Shown: one piece after another, positions 16,451 through 26,228 of the stretch
How the letters are laid out: each line of letters starts with the position of its first letter
Position numbering within the stretch: position 1 is the stretch's first letter
Origin: Nautiliaceae bacterium
Lineage (GTDB): Bacteria; Campylobacterota; Campylobacteria; Campylobacterales; Nautiliaceae
Direction: 5' to 3'
NCBI GenBank assembly: GCA_027062625.1
Contig: JAMOSZ010000040.1
Location: forward strand, 1-39,733
Length of the DNA stretch: 39,733 nucleotides
Position numbers and translations under genes: made by a program
Notes under the pieces: model-generated
Database searches by the model: none
What the model was told of the DNA's origin: nothing
The model's input: only the letters and a program-made list of their open reading frames with translations

Positions 16451-16877
16451 TAATAAATTGTCCTTTAATTATTGCAACAATTACTACGCTTATAATCAAT
16501 GTTCCAGCCCACCAAAAAACTTTTGCATGTTTTTCTTGTTGTTTTTTTAAGAATTCAATATCTTTTTCAAGTGCGGGGCAGATGCTATTCCGTTCGTTTA
16601 ATATTTTTTCAATATTCATTTTATTTTCTGTTATTTTTCTTTCACATATTCTTTGTTGCTCATCTATTCTAGAATGTAATCTTTTTATTGCTTCTGTATA
16701 TTTATTATCAAGGTTTGATACTCTTTCTAAAATAATTTCCTGCTTTGAGATGCTTTCACTTATTTTTGATAACTGCTTGTTTTGTATTTTGTTTTGCTCT
16801 ACTAACTCATCAAGAGTTTTTTTAATATAATGTATTTCAAGTTCTTGCCTTTCAACTTTCTTTGTTATCTCTTGCAT
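16446..16877 (-). CDS. Coiled-coil membrane protein, XhlA/holin-accessory-like
   Basis: Long coiled coil and C-terminal TM segment WWAGTLIISVVIVAIIK. Confidence 0.5.
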   Translation of the reverse strand: MQEITKKVERQELEIHYIKKTLDELVEQNKIQNKQLSKISESISKQEIILERVSNLDNKYTEAIKRLHSRIDEQQRICERKITENKMNIEKILNERNSICPALEKDIEFLKKQQEKHAKVFWWAGTLIISVVIVAIIKGQFIK

Positions 16878-16950
16878 AATCTGCCCTTTAAATTAGATTT
16901 CCTTTTATTTTTAAATATTAAGAAATTGCAGGATTACATTTTGGAAAAAT

Positions 16951-17082
16951 TCAAAAAGAAAGGTTTTTTAGTTTAGTTATCTGCGTATCTTGCTTTTTTA
17001 TTTTAATAATTTTCTTATTTTTATTTGTTTTCTGTGATTTTCTTATTTGTTTTTCAATCAACCTATTAAGTTCTTTAATCAT
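16951..17082 (-). CDS. Small basic protein (43 aa), absent from the ORF track
   Basis: MIKELNRLIEKQIRKSQKTNKNKKIIKIKKQDTQITKLKNLSF-stop. Confidence 0.4.
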   Translation of the reverse strand: MIKELNRLIEKQIRKSQKTNKNKKIIKIKKQDTQITKLKNLSF

Positions 17083-17428
17083 ATCGCACCGCCTTTATTT
17101 TTGTTTTTATTACTCCATCTTTGAAATAATGCGTTATTTTTTTAATGATAAATCTTGTTTTTGCAAGGTCCTTTGGTATTCTATAAGTCGGGGCATAAAC
17201 TTCTATAATATCGTTAATCTTTAAAGGCGCAAAATAAGTGCTAAACTCTACTTCTTGCTTATCATACCCACTTTCTAAAAATTCGCTTGTCGCCCTTAAT
17301 GTAGCAGTATTTTCGTCTGTAATAAGGCTATCTTTTATCTCTTTGCTTTCTCCTTCTCTCTCAATCTCAAAAACCCCGCTGTATAAAGGGGTTTTGTTTT
17401 CTTGTATTTGTTGTGATTTTATTAGCAT
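17075..17428 (-). CDS. Hypothetical tail protein
   Basis: ORF in the tail cluster. Confidence 0.5.
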   Translation of the reverse strand: MLIKSQQIQENKTPLYSGVFEIEREGESKEIKDSLITDENTATLRATSEFLESGYDKQEVEFSTYFAPLKINDIIEVYAPTYRIPKDLAKTRFIIKKITHYFKDGVIKTKIKAVRYD

Positions 17429-17438
17429 TTTAAGCCTT

Positions 17439-18056
17439 TTATTTATATTTTAATTCATTAAAAACAATCCACTTAATAATGTTATTTTCTACATAAAAAT
17501 AAAAGAAATATTCATTTTTTTCACTATCAATCAATCTTCCACTTGGAAGTGCATCAGATACCATTTCTTCTTTTGTTTCACAATTTTTACAATATTGTTT
17601 TTTTTGTTTAAACTTTTCTAATAAAAAGTTGAATTTTCTATCAAAAGTTTCTTCATCGTTTTCATCTCTATTACAACCATACTCTTTTAGAGGGTTAGAA
17701 TGGTCTATTATGCCTTTGCCGATAATACACTCTTCATATCCACTATAATTATAACTTTGGGAATAATATTTTAGACCTTCTAAGAACTCTTCCAATGTCA
17801 TTTCTATATTGAGGATTTTTAATTCTTCCCAGCATTCCCAGCCTCCTTCGTAAAGATAAACTAAACCTTCTTCTTTATCAGTAAAACATTTACTGCAATT
17901 ATTAATACATTTTTCCATTAGATAACCTCCTTTTATTATTTTTTTACAAAGACTAGCAGTGCTAAAACATCCACTGCTTGCACCTATTACATACTTTCCA
18001 TCAATTACTTTCATAACCTCACCATTTGCCTTTCTAATCTCCGTTACCTTTCCCAT
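17439..18056 (-). CDS. Cys-rich hypothetical tail-cluster protein
   Basis: CINNCSKC and YCKNC clusters. Confidence 0.55.
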   Translation of the reverse strand: MGKVTEIRKANGEVMKVIDGKYVIGASSGCFSTASLCKKIIKGGYLMEKCINNCSKCFTDKEEGLVYLYEGGWECWEELKILNIEMTLEEFLEGLKYYSQSYNYSGYEECIIGKGIIDHSNPLKEYGCNRDENDEETFDRKFNFLLEKFKQKKQYCKNCETKEEMVSDALPSGRLIDSEKNEYFFYFYVENNIIKWIVFNELKYK

Positions 18057-19480
18057 TATTGCACCTCATCCATATAAATTTGTTTTTTATTTATATACCA
18101 ATCGAGATAAAGCGGTTCTTGTTCTTTCATTTCAAACTTATAAGTATTGTATTCGTTTATGTCAAATTCTAGCTCACCAAATGCGTTACTTTCATATGTT
18201 CCTATTACTGCAAAAACATCGCCGTCTTTTCTTGATATTGTTATACTTTTATTTATTGCATCACCATAATCAATTCCCCAATCTTTCATAAGATTAAGAG
18301 TAAATTTGTAAGGGATAGGATAATACCCATTAAGTTCTATTTTGTGTTCATAGTTGATAACTTGGTTAAAATGGGAAATATGAAAATTAACTGATTTTGG
18401 ATACTTTGAATGTTTTATCGTTCCGTATAGGACTTTTGTTTTGTAGGTTATTTTAAGTTCTCCTTTTTCAACTTTATCAAACGCTAACAAATTGTAACCT
18501 TTCTCAAAGACATAGTTTTCAACTCCTTCAAGCGCTATAATTTCCTCAATACCACCTGTGAGTTCTACATATTCATCATTATTTAATTCAAATTTTTCAA
18601 TTAAAATCCTTTCTCCTTCTTTGCAAGCAATATTGCAATTAGGTTTTTGTATAGTAGGGGAATAATAAATTATAAAAAAAGCATTTATGGGATTGATTTT
18701 GTATGTATTTCCTGCATCATCTGTAAATATAAGCACCTCATCAGGGGAGCAACATTGAGGAGAAGGATTAATATCAAGTGCAATTGTAGGCTCTGCCACT
18801 AAATCTTTTGTATCTGTGCAGTTTATGAAAAGTTTATTTATTTTTTTCTTGTCTTTATTTGTGGAGGTAGAGAATTCAATTATATCACTAAGTTCGCTAA
18901 ATTTTTTTATTGCAACATCATCCTCTTTTATCCTTTTTTTATCTTCAAAATACAAAACACCTCTGTAAAAATAATAATCAAACCCAGTAATCTTACTTAA
19001 ATCTTCAATTGCCTCTTCAATAGCTTTATCTTTTATTTCATAATCAAAAAGTAAAGGAATGTCGGTTAAATTTTCGTAATTGACACTCACATCAGGTAGT
19101 AATTTAGAAATTAAGTCTTTTACTGAGTTTGTTTGTATTGTTTTGTTTAAATTGCCAGTATATTTATAGGTATATTTTATTGTTTTGCTTTTGCAGTAAA
19201 TTTTTATATTGTTGTCTTTTAGATAATCAACATTATCAATTGTAAACTTCTCAGTCACTTCATCCTCATCATTTACTTTATATTTGATTTCTATTCTTTC
19301 TATTAAATCCCCTATAATTGTAGGGGCAATGTATAAATCATTTACAATAAAAGTCAAAGAGTTGTAAATTTTGTGGTTTTCTATATCAAATATTCCTTCT
19401 TGAATAGATACTATCTTATCGTCAATTTTCTTTTTCTGCCCTAAATGGTTTATAAAATATACACTTAAATATACTTCCAT
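18056..19480 (-). CDS. Putative tail tip/baseplate hub protein
   Basis: 474-aa ORF downstream of the tape measure; IEEAIEDLSKITGFDYYFYRGVLYFEDKKR resembles hub-like domains. Confidence 0.55.
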   Translation of the reverse strand: MEVYLSVYFINHLGQKKKIDDKIVSIQEGIFDIENHKIYNSLTFIVNDLYIAPTIIGDLIERIEIKYKVNDEDEVTEKFTIDNVDYLKDNNIKIYCKSKTIKYTYKYTGNLNKTIQTNSVKDLISKLLPDVSVNYENLTDIPLLFDYEIKDKAIEEAIEDLSKITGFDYYFYRGVLYFEDKKRIKEDDVAIKKFSELSDIIEFSTSTNKDKKKINKLFINCTDTKDLVAEPTIALDINPSPQCCSPDEVLIFTDDAGNTYKINPINAFFIIYYSPTIQKPNCNIACKEGERILIEKFELNNDEYVELTGGIEEIIALEGVENYVFEKGYNLLAFDKVEKGELKITYKTKVLYGTIKHSKYPKSVNFHISHFNQVINYEHKIELNGYYPIPYKFTLNLMKDWGIDYGDAINKSITISRKDGDVFAVIGTYESNAFGELEFDINEYNTYKFEMKEQEPLYLDWYINKKQIYMDEVQ

Positions 19481-19482
19481 TT

Positions 19483-20229
19483 TTACTCCTCAAAATTTTT
19501 AAAGATTATCCGAATAGGAGGGGTTTTTAAATCGTAAGCAATTCTTTCAAATATGTAATTTGTAATATTTTTAAAAGGTTTGATTTTGTATTTAATATTG
19601 TTATTAATATCTTTAAAAAATCTGATTTTGTATTTGCTTTTATTAGGTATATTTTTTATTGGTAAAATCTTGTATTTTATGTCGTTTTTTGTTTGTTTGA
19701 AGTTTTTTATTTCATTTCTTAATGCACATGAGCGGATGTCTTCTTTTGTTATTGTCAAATTTTTAATAAATCCTGCGTCATTTCCAGCAGACATAATTCC
19801 ATCTTTTATATACTCAAATTTTATCTCTGTTGTTGTAGGAGCATCAAAAGTTTTTGTATAATTTGCATAATCCGTATTGCCGGATATATGTATAACCCTC
19901 TCTCCGTTTAAATATACATTTAAAAAATCATAATTTTGCTCGGAGCTAACTCTATAATCAAAACTTACTTTTAAAACTTGCTTAAAAGTTTTATATATGC
20001 AAGCTACTTGCCCATCATTAATGTCCTCATTTGTAAATTCCCCATTTTCGTTTTTAATAAATCCATATTCGCATCTGTTCCAATCAGAAATATCAGTTAT
20101 TAACTCATCTATTACAACAATTTCCTTATAATTTTTAAAATTTTCTTCTATAACCTCCTCTACGCTTAAATTTGCATTATCATAATCTTTTATCTGATTT
20201 TGTAGGGAAATGTTTATATTGTTACTCAT
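19483..20229 (-). CDS. Putative distal tail protein
   Basis: 248-aa ORF with a jelly-roll-like segment in the tail cluster. Confidence 0.5.
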   Translation of the reverse strand: MSNNINISLQNQIKDYDNANLSVEEVIEENFKNYKEIVVIDELITDISDWNRCEYGFIKNENGEFTNEDINDGQVACIYKTFKQVLKVSFDYRVSSEQNYDFLNVYLNGERVIHISGNTDYANYTKTFDAPTTTEIKFEYIKDGIMSAGNDAGFIKNLTITKEDIRSCALRNEIKNFKQTKNDIKYKILPIKNIPNKSKYKIRFFKDINNNIKYKIKPFKNITNYIFERIAYDLKTPPIRIIFKNFEE

Positions 20230-20233
20230 GCCC

Positions 20234-20899
20234 TCACTTTAAGTCATACCAGATATTTAAAACAAACTCATTTGCAGGGTCTTCCATCGCTTCTGTAAAA
20301 GGTTGCACCACTTCTTTAACCCAAAATCCTTTGTATTCATCTTTGTTTAAAGCATCCCAAAAAATAGTGCTACTTGCCTTTAAATTACTTACATCATCTT
20401 CACTAACCGTTTTAAAAGTAATTTCTGAACCATTTACACTTTCAACTTCCCAAGTTACCAATTTTGTATTGTCTTCTTTATAAAAAGTTACTTTATCGCC
20501 TGCTTTTACAAATTCGCTAACATCCCTATCTGCCGTAACTTTCTTATTGTCTTTATCATAGTTAGTTACTAAAAAGCCTCCATATAGCCTTAAATTATCT
20601 TTATCTAAATCACTTTCAAGTTCAGTATTGCTCCCTGCCTCAAAAAGATAAACTTCCTCAGTAGGTGAGGTAGTAAAAGAAGCAATATCAAGTCCAAGCG
20701 TTAAAACATCCACTGTTGCTTTTACAAAAAACTTAAAATATCTCTCACCTCCAATTTCAGCAGTGTAAGGTCTTACAGGTAAAAGCAGATTATTTAAAAC
20801 TCCGCTCTCAATTGGTGCATCCGTATCAATGTCATCTCCGTTATTAGAAGGGTCAAATTCGTCTATTTTTAAACTCTTATAAAATTCTAAATCCGCCAT
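20234..20899 (-). CDS. Hypothetical tail protein
   Basis: 221-aa ORF in the tail cluster. Confidence 0.55.
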   Translation of the reverse strand: MADLEFYKSLKIDEFDPSNNGDDIDTDAPIESGVLNNLLLPVRPYTAEIGGERYFKFFVKATVDVLTLGLDIASFTTSPTEEVYLFEAGSNTELESDLDKDNLRLYGGFLVTNYDKDNKKVTADRDVSEFVKAGDKVTFYKEDNTKLVTWEVESVNGSEITFKTVSEDDVSNLKASSTIFWDALNKDEYKGFWVKEVVQPFTEAMEDPANEFVLNIWYDLK

Positions 20900-20953
20900 T
20901 TTTAGCCTTTTTTGTTTATTTTAACTTTTATAGTTTTTGTTTTTTTCCAAAAT

Positions 20954-21331
20954 CTAGGCATAAGCCATCTTTATTGTTACCTTATACCATTCGCTCCCCT
21001 CATATAACATCTCCGCCTTTATAACTTCGTTTTCTTCAAGTCTAAATCTTGCTTTAATTGTGCTATTGTCTGTTGTTGTTAAGTTAATCGTTAAACCTAA
21101 TTCATTTGCTAAGACAACTATTTTTTTTAAGGTTTCAAGCCTAAGCCACCCGTTTTCCATGCTGTCTAATGTTATATTGTTTGCATTATCCCGTCTAATG
21201 CTTTCATAAACTATCTTAGACCCGCCAAGCGTATTGAAACTAACCGCTTTAACATTCTTAACCTCAAAACTTTCAAGCATATAAAGAGGATTATCAAGCT
21301 CAATACCGCCTATTTTCTTTATTCTAACCAT
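20954..21331 (-). CDS. Hypothetical tail protein
   Basis: 125-aa ORF next to the tape measure gene. Confidence 0.55.
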   Translation of the reverse strand: MVRIKKIGGIELDNPLYMLESFEVKNVKAVSFNTLGGSKIVYESIRRDNANNITLDSMENGWLRLETLKKIVVLANELGLTINLTTTDNSTIKARFRLEENEVIKAEMLYEGSEWYKVTIKMAYA

Positions 21332-24300
21332 TACATCATCCTTTTAAAATAACTTGCAAGCTGTTTTGCCGTCATTTCGTCACTTTGCATTTCAAAATTC
21401 GCTCCGTCAGGGAATTTAAAGTTCACATTTACCGTATCGCCGCTTGTATTGTTTGCACTTGGCAAATTCCCTACATATCCGCCCGTTGCGAATTTAGGAA
21501 GTTTAAAGCTGTTTAACTTTTCAAATAAATCCGCTCCAAACATACTAACCGCTTCTTTTCTTATAACAAACTCCCCGTCTTCCAAAAGTGCTAAATTCCT
21601 ATCGCCCCCGCCGTATCCCGGAAGCTTACCGCCGTTCGCAAGTTTAATAAGACCTCCCGTTGCGAATTTAGGAAGTTTATCTTTTAAGATGTCTTGCATT
21701 AAGATATTAAGATTATCTTCACTTAATGTTGCTGCTTGTTTGTTGTATCTTAGAAGGTTTGCAAATCTGTATTGCAATAAATCATCTCTAATGCCATATT
21801 TAGATAAAAAACTATATGCAAGCTCATTATAATCAACAGGTCTATAAAAATAATTATCCACAATTGAAAATCCAGCCTGCAAATACCTTGGTTTGTTGTT
21901 TATAGTCCGTTTTGCAAGCCTTTGAAAATCAATTTTTATTTCTTCTTTACTAGGGATATTTAAGGTCATCAACCTATTGTAAAATCTTTTAAGCTTGTCT
22001 AAATCTAAAATGTAATCAAAATCAGGTGGCAGTATTTTGTTTTCATCTATACCGATTTGCGATATTCTCTTTTTTATCATCTCTTTGTATTTATCCACCT
22101 GCGCTAAATAGTCGTCAATTTTTTGCACTAAATTATTTACAGTCTCGTCTAATTTTTTAACGCTCTCTTCATCAGCTTTTAGTTTTCTTTGCAGAGTTTC
22201 TAATTTGTTTTTATGTTCCTTATATCCTACCTCATCTAATGTCTTACCTCTTATGCTTGCTTTATAATCTGTAATAGCTTTTTGGTCGTTTTCGTATTTA
22301 TTTTTTACTTCTTTTACTTTTTGTATTGTGTTTTCAATTTCTTTTTTCTCAGGTCTGTTTGTACCTCTAAAATGTTTTAAGAGTTCTTTTAATGTGTTTA
22401 GATAATTATCTAGTTTTTCTAGAATATCATCATTTCCATATCTATTGCTATCTGACATGGTAGATAACTGCGTAATAAGTTTTTGAGGCTTTCCTATTTC
22501 AACTAGTCCGCCCGTTGCAAACTTAGGGAGTAGCTTATTGTTTAGTCTATATAAAAAGTCTTCTCCGTAATGTTTAACGGCGTCTCTTTTTACTACAAAC
22601 TCTCCTCTTGTAAGTAAAGCAGGGACATCATCAGAGTTTAGTGGGTCGTCTCCTGGAATTTTACCTTGCACTTTTCTAAATCCCGCAATACCTCCGGCAG
22701 CGTGGGTTTCAACCGTTTTGATGTAATGTATAGTCGTTATAGTTTTTGGAATTTGACTGAGTTTATTTAAAGCCTGTGAAATATCGCTTTTTACTTTTAC
22801 GGTAGGTTTTAGATTTTTAGCTTTTAAATTGACTTTGTTTAATTTTTTCTCAGGTTCTTTTGTATCAGCGTAGAACTTAATAACTTCTTTTTTGCCGGTA
22901 ATCTTATCTTTTATCTCCATAACTGCCGCTAAAACGGGCTTTGTGTCTGCTTTTAGTTTAATCTCACTTTTTGTATTGTTTATCTTTTTATTAACTTTAT
23001 CAACTTCTTTTTTAACTTCGCTCGTGTCAGCAGTTACCTTTTTAGGCTCTTTTATCTTTTCATCAAGGTCTTTTATTTGATTGTCTAAATTCTTAATTGC
23101 TTCTAACGCCGCACTTGTATCAATATTTACCTTTTTACCTGTAATTGCTTCAAGGAGTTGTTTTTCAAGGTTAAGTCTTTGCATTTCAAGGTTTAGCTGA
23201 GCTTTTGTTGCTTGAAGCTCTGCTTTAAGGTTTTGTATTTTAGCCCGTGCCGCCGCCTCTTCCTGTGCTTTTTCCTTTGCGTAATATTCGTTTGTGAGGT
23301 TTTCAAGTTCTTTAAGTCCCTCAATTGCTACTGCGTTTGCCTGTTTTTTGCTAACTATTGCCTTGCCGTTTTCTTTTATTTCAGTGTTTGCAAGAGAAGT
23401 CATTAAACTTTCATATTGCGACATATATCTTTTAGCTTGCGCTAAATCACCTCTTCTCAATGCTTCTTTTGCTTTTGCAAGCCTTATTTCTGCTTGTTTT
23501 TGTTTGTCTATGTATTGCTCATAGGAAGATGCAGTTGATATTTTGAGGTTGTGTATTTTGTTTTCTATGTCTTCAATTGCATTAAGTCTTTCAGTTTCAA
23601 GTTGTTTAAGCCTCGCATTAAGGCGTGTCTGTATGCTTGCAATTTTATCGGCAAGGTCTTTTTCTTTATTTTTTAGTTTTTCTATTGTATTTTCATGCTC
23701 TTGAATTCTTTTTGTATAGGCGTCTTTAAATTCTCTTATTTCTTTTAAATTGTAATATTCAATTATTTTTGCTTTTGCCTTTTCAAAGTGTTCCGTCTCA
23801 CCTAATAGCTCCCTTGCTTTTTCTATTTCTTCGTTTTTTAGCTCTAAGATACTTTTTGTTGTAGTTTGCTCTTTTTGGAGTCTCTTATCTAAACTTTTTA
23901 GATACTTCTCCTGCTCTTTTGTAAGTTTTTCTACTGATTTTTTGGCATTTTCAGCACTTTTTGCTGTTTTTTCGTAAGGTTTTAGGGTTGATAGTCTTTT
24001 AAGTGCAATTTGCAGAGTCTTATTCTGCTCTTCAAGTGCGGCAATCATATTTTTGTATTCAGCACTTCCGTCACTCGCCTCTTTTAGCTGCTGAATTCTT
24101 TTTTTGTTTGTTTTGATTAAGTCTTCTGTCTCTTTTTTTAGTTTTTCTATTTCTTCTCGTGTAAGTTTAAAAGTTTTACGCCCGTTTTCGTCTATTTTCA
24201 TAGAGTTTTTGAGAGTTTGCATTATTTCATCAAAGCTTTTCGTGCTTGCTTTTAACTTATTTGTATTCTCGTCAAGCTCTTTTATTCTCTCTTCCCATTT

Positions 24301-25713
24301 GTCAAATGCATAGTTTAAGCCTTCAATTGCAAGTGTTAAGGCTATTACTGCAATGTTTGCTTTCCCTAATTTCATAAGTGCACCAGTAAGCATTGTTACG
24401 GCTTGTTTTAGCTTTTTAATAGATAAGGTAGTCTTTGTTATTTCTATTGCCGCTTTTGCTCCCAAAACCCCTTCTATAATTGCTCTTACTTTTGAAAGTG
24501 CAATAAAAGTTGCCGTAAGTTCTACTATTGTATTAATAAGAGTTTTATTCTCACTATAAAATTTTTCGGTAGTGCCTATTGCTTCTGTAAGCCATTTCAC
24601 AAAATCAGTCAAAGCAGGCAATAATTCATTTCCTATCGTAATTATAAGCCCCTGAAACGCACTTTCAAGCTCTTTCATATGCCCATTAAATGTATCAGTC
24701 ATTTGTTTGACTTTTTCTTCCGTAACGCCCATACTTTTAGCTATTTTAGAATAAAGCTCATCGTAAGAATTTCCAACGCTATCAATCAAAGTAATTGCCG
24801 TTTTCATAGTTTCAAGACCAAATATGTCCCGCATATACTTTGCTTTCATCTCCTGAGACATATTCGCCATTTTGTCTTTAAATTGTTTTAATACTTCTGT
24901 AAGCCCTACAAACTTTCCGTTTGCATCATAAATTTTTATCCCAAGTTCATCAATTGCGTCTTTTGCGGCACCTGTTGGAGATGCAAGTCTTACTAACATT
25001 GTTGAGAGTCCCGTTCCTGCCATTGTTGCTTTTATCCCACTATTGCTTAATACTCCAATAGCAGTTGCAGTTTCTTCTAAGCTTACCCCAAGTGCCCTTG
25101 CCTGAGGAGCTACGTATTTCATAGCCTCACCCATTTCGGGAATGTTTGTATTTGCATTTGTAATTGTTGCGGTCATAACATCAACCACTCTTTTTGTCTC
25201 TTCCGCTTTTAGATTAAATCCGCTAAGTATATTACTCGCAATATCGCTTGCTCTTCCTAAATCAATCTGACCTACCGCCGCAAGGTTTAAAACATCCCCT
25301 ATTGAAGCCATAATATCCTTAGTCTTATACCCTGCCATTGCGAGGTAATTCATTCCCTCAGCAACTTCTGAGGCACTAAACATCGTGGTTTTTCCAAGCT
25401 CTTCGGCTTTTTGTTTAAGTTTTTCTAGATTTTCTTTGCTAGCTCCGCTTATTGCCCCAAGTTTTGCAATAGACTGTTCAAAATCAGCCACTATATTAAT
25501 AGCGCTCCTTGCCGCCTGAAACCCCATATAGGCACCCACAACCTTTTTAATGCTTCCCGCAAGAGAGGCTAATTGCGCCTCTTGTCTTTTTAAATCAATA
25601 TTGCCCTTTTTAACATTATCACTAAATCTTTTTATTTCATTTTCAAGTTTTTTGATGTCTTCAATTGCTTGTTTTGTGTTCGCTAATATTTCAATCTGTA
25701 ATTTTTTATCCAT
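21331..25713 (-). CDS. Tail tape measure protein (TP901-type)
   Basis: ~1460 aa; KLGAISGASKENLEKLKQKAEELGKTTMFSASEVAEGMNYLAMAGYKTKDI; start set to ATG 25713 with GGAGTGGAA upstream. Confidence 0.95.
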   Translation of the reverse strand: MDKKLQIEILANTKQAIEDIKKLENEIKRFSDNVKKGNIDLKRQEAQLASLAGSIKKVVGAYMGFQAARSAINIVADFEQSIAKLGAISGASKENLEKLKQKAEELGKTTMFSASEVAEGMNYLAMAGYKTKDIMASIGDVLNLAAVGQIDLGRASDIASNILSGFNLKAEETKRVVDVMTATITNANTNIPEMGEAMKYVAPQARALGVSLEETATAIGVLSNSGIKATMAGTGLSTMLVRLASPTGAAKDAIDELGIKIYDANGKFVGLTEVLKQFKDKMANMSQEMKAKYMRDIFGLETMKTAITLIDSVGNSYDELYSKIAKSMGVTEEKVKQMTDTFNGHMKELESAFQGLIITIGNELLPALTDFVKWLTEAIGTTEKFYSENKTLINTIVELTATFIALSKVRAIIEGVLGAKAAIEITKTTLSIKKLKQAVTMLTGALMKLGKANIAVIALTLAIEGLNYAFDKWEERIKELDENTNKLKASTKSFDEIMQTLKNSMKIDENGRKTFKLTREEIEKLKKETEDLIKTNKKRIQQLKEASDGSAEYKNMIAALEEQNKTLQIALKRLSTLKPYEKTAKSAENAKKSVEKLTKEQEKYLKSLDKRLQKEQTTTKSILELKNEEIEKARELLGETEHFEKAKAKIIEYYNLKEIREFKDAYTKRIQEHENTIEKLKNKEKDLADKIASIQTRLNARLKQLETERLNAIEDIENKIHNLKISTASSYEQYIDKQKQAEIRLAKAKEALRRGDLAQAKRYMSQYESLMTSLANTEIKENGKAIVSKKQANAVAIEGLKELENLTNEYYAKEKAQEEAAARAKIQNLKAELQATKAQLNLEMQRLNLEKQLLEAITGKKVNIDTSAALEAIKNLDNQIKDLDEKIKEPKKVTADTSEVKKEVDKVNKKINNTKSEIKLKADTKPVLAAVMEIKDKITGKKEVIKFYADTKEPEKKLNKVNLKAKNLKPTVKVKSDISQALNKLSQIPKTITTIHYIKTVETHAAGGIAGFRKVQGKIPGDDPLNSDDVPALLTRGEFVVKRDAVKHYGEDFLYRLNNKLLPKFATGGLVEIGKPQKLITQLSTMSDSNRYGNDDILEKLDNYLNTLKELLKHFRGTNRPEKKEIENTIQKVKEVKNKYENDQKAITDYKASIRGKTLDEVGYKEHKNKLETLQRKLKADEESVKKLDETVNNLVQKIDDYLAQVDKYKEMIKKRISQIGIDENKILPPDFDYILDLDKLKRFYNRLMTLNIPSKEEIKIDFQRLAKRTINNKPRYLQAGFSIVDNYFYRPVDYNELAYSFLSKYGIRDDLLQYRFANLLRYNKQAATLSEDNLNILMQDILKDKLPKFATGGLIKLANGGKLPGYGGGDRNLALLEDGEFVIRKEAVSMFGADLFEKLNSFKLPKFATGGYVGNLPSANNTSGDTVNVNFKFPDGANFEMQSDEMTAKQLASYFKRMM

Positions 25714-25721
25714 TTCCACTC

Positions 25722-26218
25722 CTAAATAGAGAAATTTTCAACCTCATCCAAATTTACTTCTTCTTTTACCTTCACAAATTCTTTAAAGTCGCTATCTTTT
25801 GCAAATCTTGCTATTCTGTTAGCAATAGCAATATTTCTAATCATTTCTTCTTTTTCTTCATAGATTTGCTCTATTGCTAAAAGAAAAGCACCTAAACCAT
25901 ATTCCTCAGGATTTTTATGATTATGAGAGATAAGAAGGAAGAGAAGTTTTAAAATTTTTTTTTATCTGTTTTGCCTCCTCCCTTCTCGTCAAAGTGTTTT
26001 GCGTTTAATTCAAAAAAAGCCTCTTCAATAACTTTTGCAGCCTCTATTGTCGCATTTTCTAAATCCTCAAATGAGAGGTTTGAATTATCGGCAATAAGCT
26101 CGTAATTGTGCTTATATTCGCCGTTTGCAAGTTTAAGTAAAGACTTTACGTTTATTTCGTAAAGCTCTACCTCTTTATCCTCAAATTTGAGGACCTTTTT
26201 TTCTCTAAAAAATTTCAT
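25722..26218 (-). CDS. Tail assembly chaperone, long form made by -1 ribosomal frameshift (gpG-GT-like)
   Basis: A9T4 slippery tract at 25951-25963 at the end of the short ORF; the -1 frame is open to 25722 and encodes NPEEYGLGAFLLAIEQIYEEKEEMIRNIAIANRIARFAKDSDFKEFVKVKEEVNLDEVENFSI. Confidence 0.8.
25949..26218 (-). CDS. Tail assembly chaperone, short form (gpG-like)
   Basis: 89-aa ORF between tail tube and tape measure genes. Confidence 0.75.
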   Translation of the reverse strand: MKFFREKKVLKFEDKEVELYEINVKSLLKLANGEYKHNYELIADNSNLSFEDLENATIEAAKVIEEAFFELNAKHFDEKGGGKTDKKKF

Positions 26219-26228
26219 TTATTTCCTT

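Noticed and set aside
22892-24891. Plus-strand ORFs opposite the tape measure gene
   Set aside because: Antisense to a long, clearly coding gene; no start context or motifs.
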